From the NCBI GenBank assembly GCA_035634055.1, contig DASQDR010000225.1, positions 25,834 through 89,833 on the forward strand: DNA of 64,000 nt, in the 5' to 3' direction. This stretch comes from JAICTV01 sp035634055. Lineage in GTDB: Bacteria > Planctomycetota > Phycisphaerae > Tepidisphaerales > Tepidisphaeraceae. The notes under the pieces are model-generated. The model was not told where the DNA came from and searched no databases. It saw only the letters and a program-made list of their open reading frames with translations. The translations under genes were made by a program, and so were the position numbers. Shown here piece after piece: positions 47,105 to 57,974 of this stretch. Positions within the stretch are counted from its first letter, which is position 1. Every line of letters starts with the position of its first letter.

Positions 47105-47494
47105 CTACTTCTCCTTCTTCTTCCCCGCCGCAGGTTTTGCGTCGCTCTTGCTCGCGGGCTTGGCCTCGCCCTTGGCGGGCGGCTTGGCCTCGGTGGCGGG
47201 CTTGGCGTCGGACTTGGCTTCGGACTTGGCTTCGCCTTTGCTCTCGCCGGATCCGCCGGCGTCGCCGCCCGCGCTGCCGCTTTCGGCCTTGGCCCTGTCG
47301 GTGTAGCTCTTGTCGCGGTAGTCGGTGATGTAGAAGCCGCTGCCCTTGAAGATCAGCCCGGCGCCGGTGCCGATAAGCCGGCGTACCTTGGCCTTGCCGC
47401 ACTCCGGGCACCGCTTGATCGGGGCCGCCATGATCGACTGGAACCGCTCGAAGGCGGCGCCGCAATTGTCACACTTGTACTCGTAGGTGGGCAT
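47105..47494 (-). CDS. FmdB-type zinc ribbon protein with Lys/Ala-rich tail
   Basis: 129 residues. PTYEYKCDNCGAAFERFQSI...KRCPECGKAKVRRLIGTGAGLIFKGSGFYITDY is a complete FmdB regulatory domain with two CxxC pairs. From about residue 70 the chain is Ser/Glu/Lys/Ala-rich and disordered. FmdB members are small putative regulators. It is 54 bases downstream of grpE on the same strand. Confidence 0.9.
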   Translation of the reverse strand: MPTYEYKCDNCGAAFERFQSIMAAPIKRCPECGKAKVRRLIGTGAGLIFKGSGFYITDYRDKSYTDRAKAESGSAGGDAGGSGESKGEAKSEAKSDAKPATEAKPPAKGEAKPASKSDAKPAAGKKKEK

Positions 47495-47548
47495 CGCAGT
47501 TTTCTTCGTAAGCGCGCGCCGGTGAAGCGAGTGCGGTCGGGGCGGCCG

Positions 47549-48097
47549 CTACCCGTTCTTCGCGACCGAAACTTGCGCCGGCCGGAGGGTCCGGTCGTGG
47601 AGCGCGTATCCCTTTTGCAACGTCTGCACGACGCTCCCCTGGGGGTGCTCATCGGTCGCCTGCTGCATGAGCGCCTCGTGCCTGTTGGGGTCGAACGGCT
47701 CGCCCGGCTGCGGGGCGATCTCCTGCACGAGCTGCTGCTTCAGCACGTTGAGCCACTGGTCGTGGACGATCTGCATGCCGCGCAGGATGGTGGCGGCGTC
47801 GCTCTTGGCCGGGTCCTGCGCCAGCGCGCGCTCGAAGTTGTCGATGACCGGCAGCAGGCTTTTGATCAGGTTGGCGTTGGCGTACTGGAGCCGCTGGTCG
47901 GCCTCCGCCTGGATGCGCTTGCGCGAGTTCTGGAAGTCTGCCTGCGCGCGCGCGAGCTTCTCGTAGAGCATGTCGCGCTCCGCCTTGACGCGGTCATACT
48001 CGGTGCCCGCGCCGCCGGCAGCCGTGCCCGGCTCGCCCTCGAGCGTCTGCTCGCCCTGCGGCGGCTGCTGGTCGTCGTCGATGGGAATGCGTGTCAT
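47549..48097 (-). CDS. grpE: GrpE nucleotide exchange factor
   Basis: 182 residues. A polar start, a long coiled-coil (EYDRVKAERDMLYEKLARAQADFQNSRKRIQAEAD), LIKSLLPVIDNFERAL, and the C-terminal beta-domain with DPNRHEALMQQ, GSVVQTLQKGYALHDRTLRPAQVSVAK are typical. GrpE releases ADP from DnaK. dnaJ is the next gene upstream on this strand (107 bases between). dnaK itself is not in the window. Confidence 0.95.
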   Translation of the reverse strand: MTRIPIDDDQQPPQGEQTLEGEPGTAAGGAGTEYDRVKAERDMLYEKLARAQADFQNSRKRIQAEADQRLQYANANLIKSLLPVIDNFERALAQDPAKSDAATILRGMQIVHDQWLNVLKQQLVQEIAPQPGEPFDPNRHEALMQQATDEHPQGSVVQTLQKGYALHDRTLRPAQVSVAKNG

Positions 48098-48204
48098 GGC
48101 TGTCTCGTTCGTTGGTCGGTGTTTCGCCCGTGGCGCCGCGTCGTCGCGGCCGAGGGGCCGGTGCATTCAACAACTGACCGCGCGCGACCTGCAACGGACA
48201 ATAC

Positions 48205-49362
48205 TCAATCGTCGGGCTTGAAGACGTCCTTCAGCTTGTCCAGAAATCCCTTGCGCTGGGGCATGGCCGCGCCGTCCTCGGTGGTGGAGAACTCGCGCAG
48301 GAGCTGCTTCTGCCGCTCGGTCAGCTTCTTGGGGATCTCGACCAGCACCTGCACCAGCTCGTCGCCCATGCGGTGGCTGCGGACGTCGGGCAGGCCGCGG
48401 CCCTTGAGCTTGAACACCTCGCCGTGCTGGGTGCCCGACGGGATCTCCAACGGCTCGGGGCCCTTGAGCGTCGGCACCTCCACGCTCGCACCGAGGCACG
48501 CTTGCGTGAAGCTGATCGGGAGCTGGCAGACGAGGTCGTTGTTGTGCCGGCTGAAGATCGGGTGCGGCTTGATGGCGATATAGCAGTGCAGGTCGCCGGC
48601 AGGCGCGCCGCTTTCGCCGGGCTCGCCCTCACCGGCGATGCGGACGGCCTGCCCCTCGTGCACGCCCGCCGGGATGCGCACGGTGACGACACGCTTGCGG
48701 AGCTGTCGCCCGGTCCCGCCGCAGCTCTGGCAGTGATCTTTCACGACGCTGCCGCGGCCGCGGCAGTTGGGACAGGTGGTGACCATGCGGAACATCCCGC
48801 CGAACCCCTGCTGCGCCACGCGCCCCTGCCCGCCGCACTGCACGCAGACGACCGGCGAGGAGCCCGCCTTGGCACCGGTCCCGCGGCACTGCTCGCAGTT
48901 GTCCTGCTTCTCGAACTCGATGGTCTTCTCCGCGCCGGCGGCCACCTCGGCGAGCGAGAGCTCGACTTGCGTTTCCAGGTCGAAGCCGCGCTGCGCCCGC
49001 GCCCGTCCGCCCGCGGCGGCGGCGGCGCCGCCCGCTCGCGCGCCGAACCCGCCCAATCCGCCGAAGATGTCGTCGAACATCGAGAAGATGTCCGTGACGT
49101 CCATGTGGGAGAAGTCGTGCGCGCCCTGCACGCCGCCGTGGCCGAACTGGTCGTAGCGCTGCCGCTTGCCGTCGTCGGAGAGGATCTCGTACGCCTCGGC
49201 GCACTCCTTGAACTTCAGTTCCGCCTCGGCCGCCCCGTCGCCGCTGTTGCGGTCAGGGTGATACTTCATCGCCAGTCGGCGATAGGCGCGCTTGATCTCC
49301 TCGCCCGACGCGTTGCGCTGGACGCCGAGAATCTCGTAATAATCACGCTTGGTGACGGCCAT
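48205..49362 (-). CDS. dnaJ: Chaperone DnaJ (Hsp40, type I)
   Basis: 385 residues from ATG 49362. J-domain with HPD (MKYHPDRN), a Gly/Ala-rich region ([19 protein letters not shown]), four zinc-finger repeats [24 protein letters not shown] and CQSCGGTG, then the substrate-binding C-terminal domains. It delivers substrates to DnaK. The linker is rich in Ala/Gly and longer than in E. coli. The upstream frame to 49488 is not part of the protein. Confidence 0.97.
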   Translation of the reverse strand: MAVTKRDYYEILGVQRNASGEEIKRAYRRLAMKYHPDRNSGDGAAEAELKFKECAEAYEILSDDGKRQRYDQFGHGGVQGAHDFSHMDVTDIFSMFDDIFGGLGGFGARAGGAAAAAGGRARAQRGFDLETQVELSLAEVAAGAEKTIEFEKQDNCEQCRGTGAKAGSSPVVCVQCGGQGRVAQQGFGGMFRMVTTCPNCRGRGSVVKDHCQSCGGTGRQLRKRVVTVRIPAGVHEGQAVRIAGEGEPGESGAPAGDLHCYIAIKPHPIFSRHNNDLVCQLPISFTQACLGASVEVPTLKGPEPLEIPSGTQHGEVFKLKGRGLPDVRSHRMGDELVQVLVEIPKKLTERQKQLLREFSTTEDGAAMPQRKGFLDKLKDVFKPDD

Positions 49363-49696
49363 AACGTCCTGATGGGTGACTCGTTGATCTCCGCTTCGCC
49401 GGCCCGCTACGGCGCTACCGATGGTAGGCGGCGAATCATACGAATATCGGCCGGTCCGGCACGCCCGGGTGACGTTTTTCGCCGGCAATCCCGGGCCGCG
49501 CGGGAATTATTCGCGAGATGGAGACGGTGAATCCGAAGCGGCCGGATCGAGACGCCTCCCCGCCGGATTGACCCGGCAGGTCGCATCGCTGCAACACTTC
49601 CGCACCGCGGGACGCGCCGTGCCGAAACACCGGCGGGGACGGCGCGGGTCGCCGCGCCGTCCCCGCTCAATTTCCTTTTGTGCAAGGCGCGCTTCG
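49363..49696. other. Gap between groEL1 and dnaJ
   Basis: 334 bases without a gene. It holds the groEL1 terminator hairpin (49633-49666) and the dnaJ leader. No open frame with protein-like composition is visible. Confidence 0.6.
49633..49680. terminator. Strong hairpin after groEL1
   Basis: Perfect 14-bp stem (49633-49646 with 49653-49666) and a 6-base loop. The T-rich side (TCAATTTCCTTTTG) is on the plus strand. On the minus strand, where groEL1 is read, only GTGTTTC follows, so it may act as a terminator or an mRNA 3' end stem. Confidence 0.5.
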
Positions 49697-51325
49697 TTAC
49701 GCGACTGCCCCCTGCACCGGCGTCGTCTCCTCGCCCTTCTTCTCCTTCAGCTCCGTCAGCAGCACGTCGGTGGTCAGGGCCAGGCCGATGGCGCTGGCGG
49801 CGTTCAGCAGGGCGGTCTTGGCGACCTTGGCCGGGTCGATGATGCCCATCTTGAACATGTCGCCGTACTCGGCGGTCGCGGCGTTGTAGCCGTAGTTGGC
49901 GTTCTTGTTCTCCAGGATCTGCGCAACGATCACCTCGCCGTCCTCGCCGGCGTTGTCGGCGATCTGGCGGCACGGGGCGCGCAGGGCCTCGGCGAGGATG
50001 TCGAAGCCGAGCTTCTCGTCCGCCTTCGCCTGCCGCTTGCCGTTCTCCACCGCCTCGATGGCGCGGAGGAACGACACGCCGCCGCCGGGGACGATCCCTT
50101 CCTGCGCCGCGGCGCGGGTGGCGTGCAGCGCGTCGTCGATCAGGTCCTTGCGCTCCTTCATCTCCGTCTCGGTGGTGGCGCCGGCGCGGATGACGGCCAC
50201 GCCGCCGGTCAGCTTCGCCAGGCGCTCCTGGAGCTTCTCCTTGTCGTAGTCGGACGTGGTGGTCTCGATCTGCTTGCGGATCTGCTCGGCGCGGCCCTGG
50301 ATTTCCTTCTTCGACCCGCCGCCCTCGACGATGAGGGTGTTGTCCTTATCGACGACGACGCGCTTGGCGCTGCCGAGGTCATCGAGCTCGACGTTCTCGA
50401 GCTTGAGCCCGAGATCTTCGGAGATGAACTTGCCGCCGGTGACGACGGCGAGGTCGCCCATCATCGCCTTGCGGCGGTCGCCGAAGCCGGGCGCCTTGAC
50501 GGCGCAGATGTTCAGCACGCCGCGCAGCTTGTTGACGACCAGCGCGGCCAGCGCCTCGCTCTCGACGTCCTCGGCGATGATCAGCAGCGGGCGACCGCCG
50601 GTGACGATCTTGTTGAGCAGCGGAAGCAGCTCGGCGAGGTTCGAGATCTTCTTCTCGTGCAGCAGGATGTAGGCGTTCTCCAGCACCGCCTCGAGCGTGG
50701 TCGGGTTGGTGAGGAAGTACGGGGAGAGGTACCCCTTATCGAACTGCATCCCCTCGGTGTACTCCAGCTCCGTGCCGGTGCCCTTGCCCTCATCGACGGT
50801 GATGACGCCTTCCTTGCCGACCTTCTCCATGGCGTCGGCCATGAGCTGGCCGATGTGCTCGTCGCCGTTGGCGCTGATGGTGGCGACCTTGCGATAGTCG
50901 TCCTTGTTCTTCACCGGGCGCGAGATGTTCTGGATGGCGTCGGCGGCGACCTCGGCGGCCTTGAGGATGCCGCGCTGGATCTGCACCGGGTTGACGCCGG
51001 CGGTGACGTACTGAAGGCCTACCTTGAAGATCGCCTCGGCGAGCACGGTGGCGGTGGTGGTGCCGTCGCCGGCGACGTCGCCGGTCTTGCTGGCGACCAT
51101 GTTCACCAGCTTGGCGCCCATGTTCTCGAACGGCTGCGGGAGCTCGATTTCCTTCGAGACCGTGACCCCGTCCTTGGTGATGCGCGGGCTGCCGAACGAC
51201 TTCTGCAACACGACGTTGCGCCCGCGCGGGCCGAGCGTCGCCTTGACCGCCCGGGCGAGCTGCGACAACCCCGCGGCGATCTCCGCCCGGGCGTCGCTGT
51301 CGAACTTCATCTGTTTTGCTGCCAT
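49697..51325 (-). CDS. groEL: Chaperonin GroEL, copy 1 (no GGM tail)
   Basis: 542 residues. [49 protein letters not shown], and [18 protein letters not shown] identify GroEL; the ATP-site Asp residues are kept. The C-terminus ends [13 protein letters not shown] without the Gly/Met-rich tail of ordinary GroEL. It lies 111 bases after groES and should form the main groESL pair. Lack of the tail suggests a specialised partner to the second GroEL at 52277-53968. Confidence 0.97.
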   Translation of the reverse strand: MAAKQMKFDSDARAEIAAGLSQLARAVKATLGPRGRNVVLQKSFGSPRITKDGVTVSKEIELPQPFENMGAKLVNMVASKTGDVAGDGTTTATVLAEAIFKVGLQYVTAGVNPVQIQRGILKAAEVAADAIQNISRPVKNKDDYRKVATISANGDEHIGQLMADAMEKVGKEGVITVDEGKGTGTELEYTEGMQFDKGYLSPYFLTNPTTLEAVLENAYILLHEKKISNLAELLPLLNKIVTGGRPLLIIAEDVESEALAALVVNKLRGVLNICAVKAPGFGDRRKAMMGDLAVVTGGKFISEDLGLKLENVELDDLGSAKRVVVDKDNTLIVEGGGSKKEIQGRAEQIRKQIETTTSDYDKEKLQERLAKLTGGVAVIRAGATTETEMKERKDLIDDALHATRAAAQEGIVPGGGVSFLRAIEAVENGKRQAKADEKLGFDILAEALRAPCRQIADNAGEDGEVIVAQILENKNANYGYNAATAEYGDMFKMGIIDPAKVAKTALLNAASAIGLALTTDVLLTELKEKKGEETTPVQGAVA

Positions 51326-51335
51326 GGATGACTCC

Positions 51336-51430
51336 AGAGTTGTCAGTTGCTAGTTGCCAGTTGCTAGTTGCCAGTACGGACGTCGCCGCTGCCTTTGCTG
51401 GCAACGGGCAACTGGCCACTGACAACTCTT
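51336..51430 (-). repeat. Palindromic AGTTGCCAGTTGCTAGTTG repeat between groES and groEL1
   Basis: Left arm at 51336-51375 has repeats of AGTTGC(T/C)AGTTGC; right arm at 51400-51427 holds the inverse GGCAACTGGCCACTGACAACT. The arms could pair in the mRNA between the two cistrons. A similar sequence is not seen elsewhere in the window. Confidence 0.6.
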
Positions 51431-51436
51431 CTCTTC

Positions 51437-51724
51437 CTATTCCAGCACGCCGAGCACGTCGGTCTCGCGGAGGATGACGAGCTTCTCGCCGTTGATCTCC
51501 ACGTCGGTGCCGGAGTACTTGCCGTAGTAGACGGTGTCCCCGGTGCGCAGGCCAAGCTCCATCGGCTTGCCATTGTCGTCGAGCCGGCCGGGGCCGACGG
51601 CGACGACCTTGCCGCGGGTGGGCTTCTCCTTGGCCGTGTCCGGCAGCAGGATCCCGCTCTTGGTCTTCTCTTCCGCTTCCGCCTGCTTCACGATCACGCG
51701 GTCTTGTAAGGGTCGAAGTTTCAT
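51437..51724 (-). CDS. groES: Co-chaperonin GroES
   Basis: 95 residues: KLRPLQDRVIVKQAEAEEKTKSGILLPDTAKEKPTRGKVVAVGPG, with the mobile loop in the middle, and GDTVYYGKYSGTDV and a C-terminal VLGVLE. It forms the lid of the GroEL ring. ATG 51724 is chosen because AGAGGA lies 6 bases before it; two earlier in-frame codons lack a site. Confidence 0.96.
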   Translation of the reverse strand: MKLRPLQDRVIVKQAEAEEKTKSGILLPDTAKEKPTRGKVVAVGPGRLDDNGKPMELGLRTGDTVYYGKYSGTDVEINGEKLVILRETDVLGVLE

Positions 51725-51750
51725 TTGCATTCCTCTGCTTGAATTTCGTC

Positions 51751-51974
51751 TCAAACGGCGGCCGCGAACTCGTCCACCGTGAGGTTCGCCGAGCGGATCA
51801 GGCTCCGCAGCGTCCCTCTTGCCACTTCCTTAGATCCGGCACCGACAGCGTCACCACCTCGCCTGACCCGATCATGATGATGTGGCTGCTCGACTGCCGA
51901 GCAACCTGCCACCCGAAGTGCTGGAACACCCGAACGACCTCGCGGCCGCTGAGCACCGGCAGCTTTGAGCCCAT
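51751..51974 (-). pseudogene. hicA: hicA toxin gene with a single-base frameshift
   Basis: The first 48 codons from ATG 51974 read MGSKLPVLSGREVVRVFQHF...SSHIIMIGSGEVVTLSVPD, the HicA double-stranded-RNA-binding fold with the catalytic His in SSSHIIM. At 51825-51835 the frame slips: the expected end, KEVARGTLRSLIRSANLTVDEFAAAV, continues in another frame to a stop at 51751. The total of 224 bases is one short of 75 codons, so a single deletion explains it. In frame zero the protein would end at 51798 after 58 residues. The start overlaps the hicB stop (TGATG). It may be inactive, or this may be a sequencing error. Confidence 0.85.
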
Positions 51975-52180
51975 CAGGCGGTTACCTCAATCTGGCGCGT
52001 CTCGATGGTGAGCGGCATCCCCTGCTCCGCCCGGACTTCCAGGCAGAGACGAATCGCATCCTCGATGTTTTTCAGCGCGTCTTCGCGCGTTTCCCCCTGG
52101 CTGACGCACCCGGGAATCGAAGGGCACTCCACCACCCAGGCGCCATCCTCGTCTCGCGTAATGGTCACGGAGAATTTCAT
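51974..52180 (-). CDS. hicB: HicB-family antitoxin
   Basis: 68 residues: MKFSVTITRDEDGAWVVECPSIPGCVSQGETREDALKNIEDAI, the partial RNase-H-like fold of UPF0150/HicB that binds and blocks HicA. There is no C-terminal DNA-binding domain, so it is a short form that cannot repress its own promoter in the usual way. It is intact while its partner toxin gene is frameshifted. It lies between groEL2 (96 bases) and groES. Confidence 0.92.
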   Translation of the reverse strand: MKFSVTITRDEDGAWVVECPSIPGCVSQGETREDALKNIEDAIRLCLEVRAEQGMPLTIETRQIEVTA

Positions 52181-52276
52181 TCGATTCGCTCTCCGGCGGT
52201 CCGTATCGGGAATGTCGGAATGACGGCGACGAGAAGTCGGGGTTGCCGTCCGGCTATTGCCGACGAGGGCCGTAGG

Positions 52277-54859
<2,583 letters not shown>

Positions 54860-54924
54860 TGGGATCGGCGCGAGGGGGAGCTTCCGCGCCGCCCGCGGCG
54901 GCGGAGCGCGCTGCCGCCGGGGTT

Positions 54925-54965
54925 ATAAAGCGAAAGACCCGGCGATCACTAAGACCGCCGGGTCT
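54925..54965 (-). terminator. Rho-independent terminator after csrA
   Basis: A 10-bp stem (54935-54944 with 54956-54965) and 11-base loop. On the minus strand it is followed by TTCGCTTTATAA. It lies 56 bases past the csrA stop codon. Confidence 0.65.
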
Positions 54966-55020
54966 CGATGTCGTGACGCGTGCGGGTTGCCGCGCGCGTT
55001 GTCACGCCTGGACGACGAGG

Positions 55021-55281
55021 CTACTTCTTCTCGTCCTTCTCCGGCGTTCCGGGCGCTGCCTTGGGTCCGCCGGCGACGTTGGGGACGTCACTGGGCTTGA
55101 CCTGGGCCGCGGCGCGGTTCTCGCGCCGGATGGCGTCGTACACTTCTTTCCGATGGACGCTGATCTCGCGGGGGGCGTTGATCCCCAAACGCACCTTGTC
55201 GCCGCGGATGTCAACCACGGTGACCTCGATGTCGTCGCCGATCATGATCGTCTCGTCACGCTGACGGGACAGAACCAACAT
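55021..55281 (-). CDS. csrA: RNA-binding post-transcriptional regulator CsrA
   Basis: 86 residues: [48 protein letters not shown] is complete CsrA, with the RNA-contacting Arg/Leu residues at its start and the core strands. The C-terminal 30 residues are polar and longer than in E. coli CsrA (61 residues). AAGGAG lies before the ATG. CsrA binds GGA motifs in mRNAs, and FliW, encoded just upstream on this strand, inhibits it in flagellated bacteria. The two genes are 178 bases apart. Confidence 0.97.
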   Translation of the reverse strand: MLVLSRQRDETIMIGDDIEVTVVDIRGDKVRLGINAPREISVHRKEVYDAIRRENRAAAQVKPSDVPNVAGGPKAAPGTPEKDEKK

Positions 55282-55459
55282 AGGTGGCTCCTTCCTGGGA
55301 TGGGCTGGCTTCCAAGAGCCGCCCGTAAGGGGCCTGAACTCGTTTCAAGCCCGGGATGGCCGCCGCGCACAAAAGGCATCCGTGCCGCGCGGGACCGAAC
55401 CGGCTTGTCGCTGCGACCGATTGTAGGCGACCGGCCCGAAGGTCCGGTACGGCGATTGT

Positions 55460-55918
55460 TTAGGCCGCCGCCCGTGACGCCTGCTGGACTGAGGTCGCCG
55501 ACAACTTGGTCAGCGGCTGACGGCAGGTCCACTTCTTCTCGGTCAGCACCACCTGCTGAGCGAGTCGGGTTGCCGTGTTGATGACCAGGGGACCCAACAG
55601 GTTCCCGGTCAACCATTCACCGACCCGGTTGCAGATCACCAGCAGTCGGCCGTCCTTCGTATCGGCCAAATGCAGGTCCTGCTGAGTCTCTTCTCGGATC
55701 GGAACGTCATAATCCTTGAAGAACGCGTTGGGGTCGGTCACCAGGAAGGCAAGATTCGGATCGTCAAGGCTTTGCATCCAATAATATGGGCTCTGCGGCC
55801 CTGCCGGCAGGAGCGCGAACAGCGCCGCGTCGGGCAGCCCGACCAGCCCACGGGGGAAGGTGAGCAGTTGCTCTTGGCCGATCGTCACTTCGCCGAACCG
55901 GCTGGTCTGGATCTGCAT
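55460..55918 (-). CDS. fliW: Flagellar assembly factor FliW
   Basis: 152 residues. TSRFGEVTIGQEQLLTFPRGLVGLPD and YYWMQSLDDPNLAFLVTDPNAFF are the FliW signature, followed by VICNRVGEWLTGNLLGPLVIN. FliW binds CsrA and flagellin, so flagellin level controls translation. GGAG precedes ATG 55918. It sits between flgA and csrA, consistent with flagellar control. Confidence 0.95.
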   Translation of the reverse strand: MQIQTSRFGEVTIGQEQLLTFPRGLVGLPDAALFALLPAGPQSPYYWMQSLDDPNLAFLVTDPNAFFKDYDVPIREETQQDLHLADTKDGRLLVICNRVGEWLTGNLLGPLVINTATRLAQQVVLTEKKWTCRQPLTKLSATSVQQASRAAA

Positions 55919-55986
55919 GGCGGTCGCTCCTGTTGATCTGCGGGGCCCGCGGCCCCCCTGCTGGATGGGAGAGAGGTTGGAAATGG

Positions 55987-57207
55987 TTAGTCGGTGGAAG
56001 CCACGCCCTGCCGCGTGCCCGGCGGACGAACCTCGCCGGCGGCGCGGGCGGTGACGACGATCGAGTAGACCTGTCCGGTCGCCTCGTTCTTCGCCCGCAC
56101 CAGGTCCCCCTTCGCGCCGGTCTCCAGCGCGCGAGCGACGGTCTCGATGGCCTGCCCGTTGACCTTCATGGCGACCGTGACGAACTGGTCCTTCAGCACC
56201 AGCGGCGCGAGCTTCAGGTCGCCGGCCGACAACGCTTCGCCGCGCTTCATGTCGCGGGCGAGCAGTTGCCCGACGAGTTGCTCGACGCCCGTAGCGCGGT
56301 CCGCCGCGGGTCGGTCCACCCACGCCGTGCGCGCGGTCATGTCGTCCGCCCTGAGCGCTTGACCCTTCGACAGCGAGCGAGCGAGGACCACCTGTTCCTC
56401 GCTCGCCAGCGCCTTGGCCGTCAGCGTGGCGCGGCGCTCGGTCGTATCCGTGCGGATCAGCACCTCCCACGACACGGCCCCCAGGCCGGTCGCGCGGCTG
56501 GAGTCGAGGTCGAACCGGCAGCGCGGGCTGGTGAGAATCAGCGTCGCCGTGTCGCGCGGGTCGAAGGTGATCTGCACCCGGTCGGCGGGCAGCTTCAGGC
56601 GATCGAGCAGATCGGTGACGAGCAGGTCTTTCAATGCTGTCTGTCGCGCATCTGCACGGACGGTTTCGTCCGCGGCCCCGGCGCCGCCGGCGGGACGGGT
56701 GGTCGCGCCCGCAACCGCCTCTGCGGGCGCGGGCGCGGGCTCCTCGTCGTTCAGGTGGCTCAACAGCCGGGCGAACGTCGCGTCGTCCACCTCGTTTCGG
56801 CGAACCGCGCAGCTCGCGGCGCCGGAGAAATGGATCTGCGACAAACTCACCCCGCGGTCGTGCAGCACCGCCTTGATCTCCGGAACCATGACGACGCGCA
56901 CCGGATGCGTCTGACTCAGGCGGGCGACAACCGTTTCGGCCACCGGCCCGAGCACGTCGTCGTGCTCTTTCGCCCAGCGGCAGAGCTGGCGGAGCGTCAC
57001 CTCCGAGCCGTCGATCGTCGCCTCGGTGCGCAGCTCGAGCACCGGCTCGGAAAGCTCGACCGACATCTGCTCGCTTGGACCGGCGGCGAGGATCACGCCG
57101 CCGTAGCCCCACTGCGACACCAGGGTCTGCGTCGCCCAGGCGAGGATGGTGATAATCACCAGCAACTGCACGGTCTTGCGGACGCCGAGCGGCTTGGGGT
57201 TCATCAT
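55987..57207 (-). CDS. flgA: Flagellar P-ring formation protein FlgA
   Basis: 406 residues from ATG 57207 with GAGG ahead. An N-terminal membrane segment (TVQLLVIITILAWATQTLVSQ), a long middle region with a low-complexity Ala/Pro/Glu stretch near residue 175, and a C-terminal SAF-type domain (VLARSLSKGQALRADDMTART, VGQLLARDMKRGEALSAGDL) ending LKGDLVRAKN-like GAKGDLVRAKNEATGQVYSIVV. FlgA helps assemble the periplasmic P-ring of the flagellum. It is longer than most FlgAs, mainly because of the linker. No ring-protein gene (flgI) follows; fliW and csrA do. Confidence 0.88.
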   Translation of the reverse strand: MMNPKPLGVRKTVQLLVIITILAWATQTLVSQWGYGGVILAAGPSEQMSVELSEPVLELRTEATIDGSEVTLRQLCRWAKEHDDVLGPVAETVVARLSQTHPVRVVMVPEIKAVLHDRGVSLSQIHFSGAASCAVRRNEVDDATFARLLSHLNDEEPAPAPAEAVAGATTRPAGGAGAADETVRADARQTALKDLLVTDLLDRLKLPADRVQITFDPRDTATLILTSPRCRFDLDSSRATGLGAVSWEVLIRTDTTERRATLTAKALASEEQVVLARSLSKGQALRADDMTARTAWVDRPAADRATGVEQLVGQLLARDMKRGEALSAGDLKLAPLVLKDQFVTVAMKVNGQAIETVARALETGAKGDLVRAKNEATGQVYSIVVTARAAGEVRPPGTRQGVASTD

Positions 57208-57974
57208 GGCAACGACCTCGCGCGGGACACCTCGGAACGCGGAACGGGAAACGCGCACCTGCACGGCGTAAAACGAAATACGCCCGCCGGTCGTTATCGG
57301 ACAAGAATGTTTTCGGACTTGAGCGACCGCGCCGCAGGTACGGGCCGCGCGCATCGGCGACAGCTTCGTCGGCGAGAGTAGCCCAGTGGCGTCCGGGTGC
57401 TGCGGCTCAGCGACGACCGGGAAGTGGGCGGGTCAAGATGCCGGCGGCGGGTCTCTGCGTGACGTGCCTCGCAGTCCCGAGGACCAAGGCTAAGCCCCGT
57501 TGGCGACCGCCGCATGGCGACGACACCCCCGCCGTCAGGCGTCGTGCAGTGTTTTCATCAATGTCCGTCCATTTACGAAACTTCCTCAAGTGCCGCGACC
57601 GATAACTGATCAGCGGGTCGACCGCCGCTCGAGCGCGGGCTCACACCCCGTCTGGAGTGGGCAAGCGCGTGGGCGGAGCGGCCGGACAGTCGGCGCGGGA
57701 TGGTACACAAAACGGCCTGTTGCGGGCCGGCGCCATAGCCGGGTCGCGCCGCCGGGCCTCCCCGCCGAACGCGCGCCACAGAAGTAAAATATTCGTTGAA
57801 ATCAATGATCATCCCGTGGCCGGCGCACGTAACGCTGGTAAGGTCGGGAACGAGGGCCGGTCGTAACGGCAGTTGTCGTTCGCCTGGTGAGTGATCCTTC
57901 GATTTCGTAGCGCCTGTTGCGGGCTGCCGGGGCCGAAGACGGTCCACCATTGATTCGTCACCTTGGAGTTCCTG
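57208..57974. other. Gene-free region between flgA and the giant protein
   Basis: 767 bases without a credible gene. The only open frames are short and of skewed composition. AT-rich sequence near 57785-57815 (GTAAAATATTCGTTGAAATC) may hold the promoter of the next gene. The rest has no clear hairpin, repeat or riboswitch match that I can support. Confidence 0.5.

Noticed and set aside
57470..57530. Sequence resembling a c-di-GMP (GEMM) riboswitch
   Set aside because: AAGGCTAAGCCCC and GCATGGCGACG are suggestive, but the CAAACC and GGACGCAAAGCC cores are missing and no consistent three-stem fold is seen.
57407..57589. 60-codon minus-strand frame upstream of flgA
   Set aside because: Arg/Thr/Gly-rich composition, no ribosome site, no domain.
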